Position numbers and translations under genes: made by a program. Of a DNA stretch of 7,820 nt, positions 5,938-7,820 are shown piece by piece. Every line of letters starts with the position of its first letter. The stretch's first letter is position 1. The notes below the pieces were generated by a model. That model was not told where the DNA came from, made no database searches, and saw nothing but the letters and a program-made list of their open reading frames with translations. This DNA is from Fidelibacterota bacterium (lineage in GTDB: Bacteria; Fidelibacterota; Fidelibacteria; Fidelibacterales; Fidelibacteraceae). Where the stretch lies: contig JAGLUM010000278.1 in assembly GCA_023134755.1 (NCBI GenBank), positions 1 to 7,820 of the forward strand. The letters are read 5' to 3'.

Positions 5938-6804
5938 ATGAAAAAAGATATCGCATTGGTACTTTCCAGCGGAGGAGCAAAAGGATTTGCACATGTGGGT
6001 GTAATTCAGGCATTGGAACGTCACGGTTTTAATATCACATCTGTAGCCGGAACATCCATGGGTTCTTTGGTTGGCGGATTATATGCTACAGGTGAACTAA
6101 ATAATTTCCTCAAGTTTATCGACACCCTGGATCTGTTCGAAGTATTGAAACTGACTGATTTTACCGTGAGCAATAAGGGTCTCGTAAAAGGCGATAGGAT
6201 AATTGAAAGAATGAAAGAAATGATCCCGGACAGGAATATTGAGGATCTGGACATTCCGTATTGTGCAATTGCGACAGATATTGTCAATGGCAAAGAAAAG
6301 GTTTTTACCTCCGGCAAACTCTACGATGCCATCCGGGCATCGATTTCCATTCCCACCGTATTTAAGCCAGTCAAGATCGACGGGCATTTTTATGTGGATG
6401 GTGGAGTACTTAATCCCATTCCCATCAATCGGGTTGCTCGCAAACGGCGTGATATTGTGATTGCAGTAAATGTCAATGCAGCAATTCCGCCGGAAAAGAA
6501 AGAAAAAGAAACGCCCCTTGAAAATAAATACGTTGAACAAATCAAACAGATGTATGCCAAAATCGGAAATCTGATCCCTAAAAATAAAACGGACAATATC
6601 GGTTACTTCAATTTAACGACTAAAACCATTAATTTAATGCTTAATCAAATATCCGAAATGACCCTTGAGCAGAATTCGCCGGATATTCTTATCAATATTT
6701 CAAATGAACAATATGGAACCTTTGATTTTTATAAGGCCAAGGAAATTATTGCCACCGGAGATAACGCAGCAGAAAAGGCGATTAAGGCATACTTAAAGAA
6801 ATAA
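5938..6804 (+). CDS. Patatin-like phospholipase, cytoplasmic form
   Basis: A complete 288-residue single-domain patatin-like (RssA/NTE-type) serine lipase, predicted to release fatty acids from phospholipids or other acyl esters. The catalytic set is intact. The oxyanion-hole loop Ser-Gly-Gly-Ala-Lys-Gly is at 11-16, where the first Gly of the usual triple is Ser. The nucleophile elbow Gly-Thr-Ser-Met-Gly (38-42) carries Ser40, and Asp-Gly-Gly (154-156) carries Asp154 of the Ser-Asp dyad. The family segment Ala-Ile-Arg-Ala-Ser-Ile-Ser-Ile-Pro is at 131-139. No signal peptide or membrane segment is seen; the protein opens directly on the first beta strand, so it should be cytoplasmic. AGAGG at 5927-5931, 6 bases before the ATG, supports the start. 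It is divergent from the TetR gene and followed 48 bases later by a close paralogue. The lipid substrate is not known. Confidence 0.95.
   Translation: MKKDIALVLSSGGAKGFAHVGVIQALERHGFNITSVAGTSMGSLVGGLYATGELNNFLKFIDTLDLFEVLKLTDFTVSNKGLVKGDRIIERMKEMIPDRNIEDLDIPYCAIATDIVNGKEKVFTSGKLYDAIRASISIPTVFKPVKIDGHFYVDGGVLNPIPINRVARKRRDIVIAVNVNAAIPPEKKEKETPLENKYVEQIKQMYAKIGNLIPKNKTDNIGYFNLTTKTINLMLNQISEMTLEQNSPDILINISNEQYGTFDFYKAKEIIATGDNAAEKAIKAYLKK
5947..6690 (+). repeat. Upstream copy of the tandem patatin-domain duplication
   Basis: The catalytic-domain coding sequence from Asp4 to Leu251 corresponds to 7081-7820, offset by 1134 bases. The proteins are about 80% identical by hand count (about 45 differences in 248 positions, one single-residue gap). 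Sequence upstream of the domain is unrelated between the copies, so the visible homology starts at the domain edge. Confidence 0.9.
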
Positions 6805-6852
6805 GAAAAATAGGATTATTTATACGTTCTAAAAACGTGAAAGGAAGAAATC

Positions 6853-7820
6853 ATGCGTTTTAACAAAAAAATATTAGCCCTAACGACTATTCTATTAGTC
6901 CAGTTTTTGTTTGCGGCTGTTTATTATATTGATGGCTATGATGTTGCCCGTGATTCAGCTAATGACTTAGATCCAGCATTAAACTCAGTAACTTCAGGCC
7001 TTACTACAGCTGATGAAGCTTTAAATTTATCTCAAAATTCAGCATCAACAATTGCTGTAGATAAATCAACTTCTGTCAATGATGTTGCATTGGTACTATC
7101 TTGCGGAGGTGCAAAAGGATTCGCACATGTGGGTGTGATTCAGGCACTGGAGCGTCACGGTTTCAATATCACATCCATAGCCGGTACTTCCATGGGTTCC
7201 TTAGTTGGCGGCTTATACGCCACGGGGGAAATAGAAAATATTTTAAATTTCATCGATACTCTGGATGTGCTCGAAATGATAAAACTTACGGATATTACCG
7301 TGAGTAATAAAGGTTTGCTAAAAGGTGATAAAGTAATTGAGAAAATGGAAGAAATGATCCCGGACAGGAACATCGAGGATTTAGACATTCCGTATTGTGC
7401 GATCGCGACAGATATTATCAATGGCAAAGAAAAGGTTTTTACCAGTGGTAAACTTTACGATGCCATCCGGGCATCAATTTCTATTCCAGCTATTTTTAAA
7501 CCAATGGAAATAGATGGACACTATTATGTGGATGGTGGAGTACTCAATCCTATTCCCATCAATCGGGTTGCCCGTAAACAGCATGATATACTGGTTGCCG
7601 TGAATGTCAATGCAGCTATTCCGCCGGAGAAGAAAAAGGAATCGGTGGTTAAACATAAATATTCTGAACAAACCAAACAATTGTATGCCAAGATCGATAA
7701 TCTTATTCTGAAAAACAAAACAGATAATATTAGCTATTTTAACCTGACAGCAAAAAGTATTAATTTGATGCTTAACCAAATCTCCGAAATGACCATTGCA
7801 CAATATCCTCCGGATATTCT
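6853..7820 (+). CDS. Patatin-like phospholipase paralogue with exported/anchored N-terminus (partial, runs off the right edge)
   Basis: The frame is open from the ATG at 6853 to the window end (322 codons plus two bases, no stop). AAAGGA about 7 bases before the ATG supports the start. Residues 1-6 are basic (Arg2, Lys5, Lys6), 7-26 are strongly hydrophobic, and 27-76 form a polar Ser/Thr/Asn/Ala/Asp-rich linker with only one Arg and one Lys. No good Ala-x-Ala cleavage site or lipobox is evident, so this may be an uncleaved anchor rather than a cleaved signal. From Asp77 the catalytic domain matches the upstream paralogue: Cys-Gly-Gly-Ala-Lys-Gly oxyanion loop (84-89, Cys84 where the paralogue has Ser11), Gly-Thr-Ser-Met-Gly with Ser113, and Asp-Gly-Gly with Asp227. 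All catalytic residues are kept. If it ends like the paralogue, about 37 codons are missing. The domain should act in the periplasm or at the membrane's outer face. It probably shares a transcript with the upstream gene. Confidence 0.93.
   Translation, partial: MRFNKKILALTTILLVQFLFAAVYYIDGYDVARDSANDLDPALNSVTSGLTTADEALNLSQNSASTIAVDKSTSVNDVALVLSCGGAKGFAHVGVIQALERHGFNITSIAGTSMGSLVGGLYATGEIENILNFIDTLDVLEMIKLTDITVSNKGLLKGDKVIEKMEEMIPDRNIEDLDIPYCAIATDIINGKEKVFTSGKLYDAIRASISIPAIFKPMEIDGHYYVDGGVLNPIPINRVARKQHDILVAVNVNAAIPPEKKKESVVKHKYSEQTKQLYAKIDNLILKNKTDNISYFNLTAKSINLMLNQISEMTIAQYPPDI
7081..7820 (+). repeat. Downstream copy of the tandem patatin-domain duplication
   Basis: This is the counterpart of 5947-6690. 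The longest invariant protein blocks run from the Met-Ile-Pro-Asp-Arg segment through Tyr-Cys-Ala-Ile-Ala-Thr-Asp-Ile, and from Asn-Gly-Lys-Glu-Lys-Val-Phe to Ser-Ile-Ser-Ile-Pro. Differences cluster after the second catalytic block. The copy is cut by the window edge. Confidence 0.9.

Noticed and set aside
5728..6024. A 98-residue minus-strand frame across the control region and the start of the first lipase gene
   Set aside because: It overlaps the lipase coding start in antisense, has no ribosome binding site, and has no recognisable composition or motif.
6097..6596. Antisense and out-of-frame open frames inside the first lipase gene (and the equivalents at 7101-7803 in the second)
   Set aside because: They recur in both copies only because the lipase sequence recurs, and they have no start signals. 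The sense frames carry complete catalytic motifs.
6824..6838. Short hairpin ACGTT-CTAAA-AACGT between the two lipase genes
   Set aside because: The stem is only five base pairs and is followed by purines rather than a T run, so it is not a credible terminator. It lies just before the second gene's ribosome binding site.
5938..7820. The lipase pair as a mobile element or phage cargo
   Set aside because: No transposase, integrase, terminal repeats or target-site duplication is visible. A local tandem duplication explains the pair.

Overview
The window reads as chromosomal DNA from an AT-rich, diderm (Gram-negative) bacterium. Two of the proteins belong in the outer envelope: a beta-barrel ending in Phe, and a LolA-fold periplasmic protein. 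The promoter-like sequence upstream of the regulator fits the Bacteroidota-type pattern (TTTG-N19-TAnnTTTG). However, most starts carry a clear AGAGG-type ribosome binding site, which is not typical of classical Bacteroidota. I would place it loosely in or near the FCB group and cannot name a genus. There are no tRNA or rRNA genes, insertion sequences or CRISPR arrays.

Minus-strand block (1-5642, read right to left). This is a tight operon-like run: a TetR/AcrR regulator, a 754-residue RND/MMPL-type (HAE3-like) transporter, a LolA-like 'outer membrane lipoprotein-sorting' protein, a DUF1302-like outer-membrane beta-barrel, a PaaI-type hotdog thioesterase, and the first six codons of one more gene cut by the left edge. 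Gaps between genes are 22, 21, 2, 4 and 22 bases. The set resembles a trans-envelope system for a lipid or other hydrophobic molecule: inner-membrane pump, periplasmic carrier of LolA fold, outer-membrane barrel, and an acyl-thioester enzyme. No membrane-fusion protein or TolC-type channel is present in the window. The substrate cannot be read from the sequence.

Divergent control region (5643-5937). About 295 bases of AT-rich, apparently non-coding DNA separate the regulator from the plus-strand genes. It holds a good promoter candidate for the regulator, an inverted repeat over its likely transcription start (a natural TetR operator candidate), two more short palindromes, and a promoter candidate for the plus-strand genes.

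Plus-strand block (5938-7820). Two patatin-like phospholipases lie in tandem, 48 bases apart, about 80% identical over the shared catalytic domain by hand alignment. The first (288 aa) has no export signal and should be cytoplasmic. The second runs off the right edge. It carries an extra 73-residue N-terminus made of a hydrophobic signal/anchor and a polar, Ser/Thr/Asn/Ala-rich linker, so its catalytic domain probably acts outside the cytoplasm. A duplicated lipase given a second cellular address, beside a putative lipid-export operon, is the most interesting aspect of the window.
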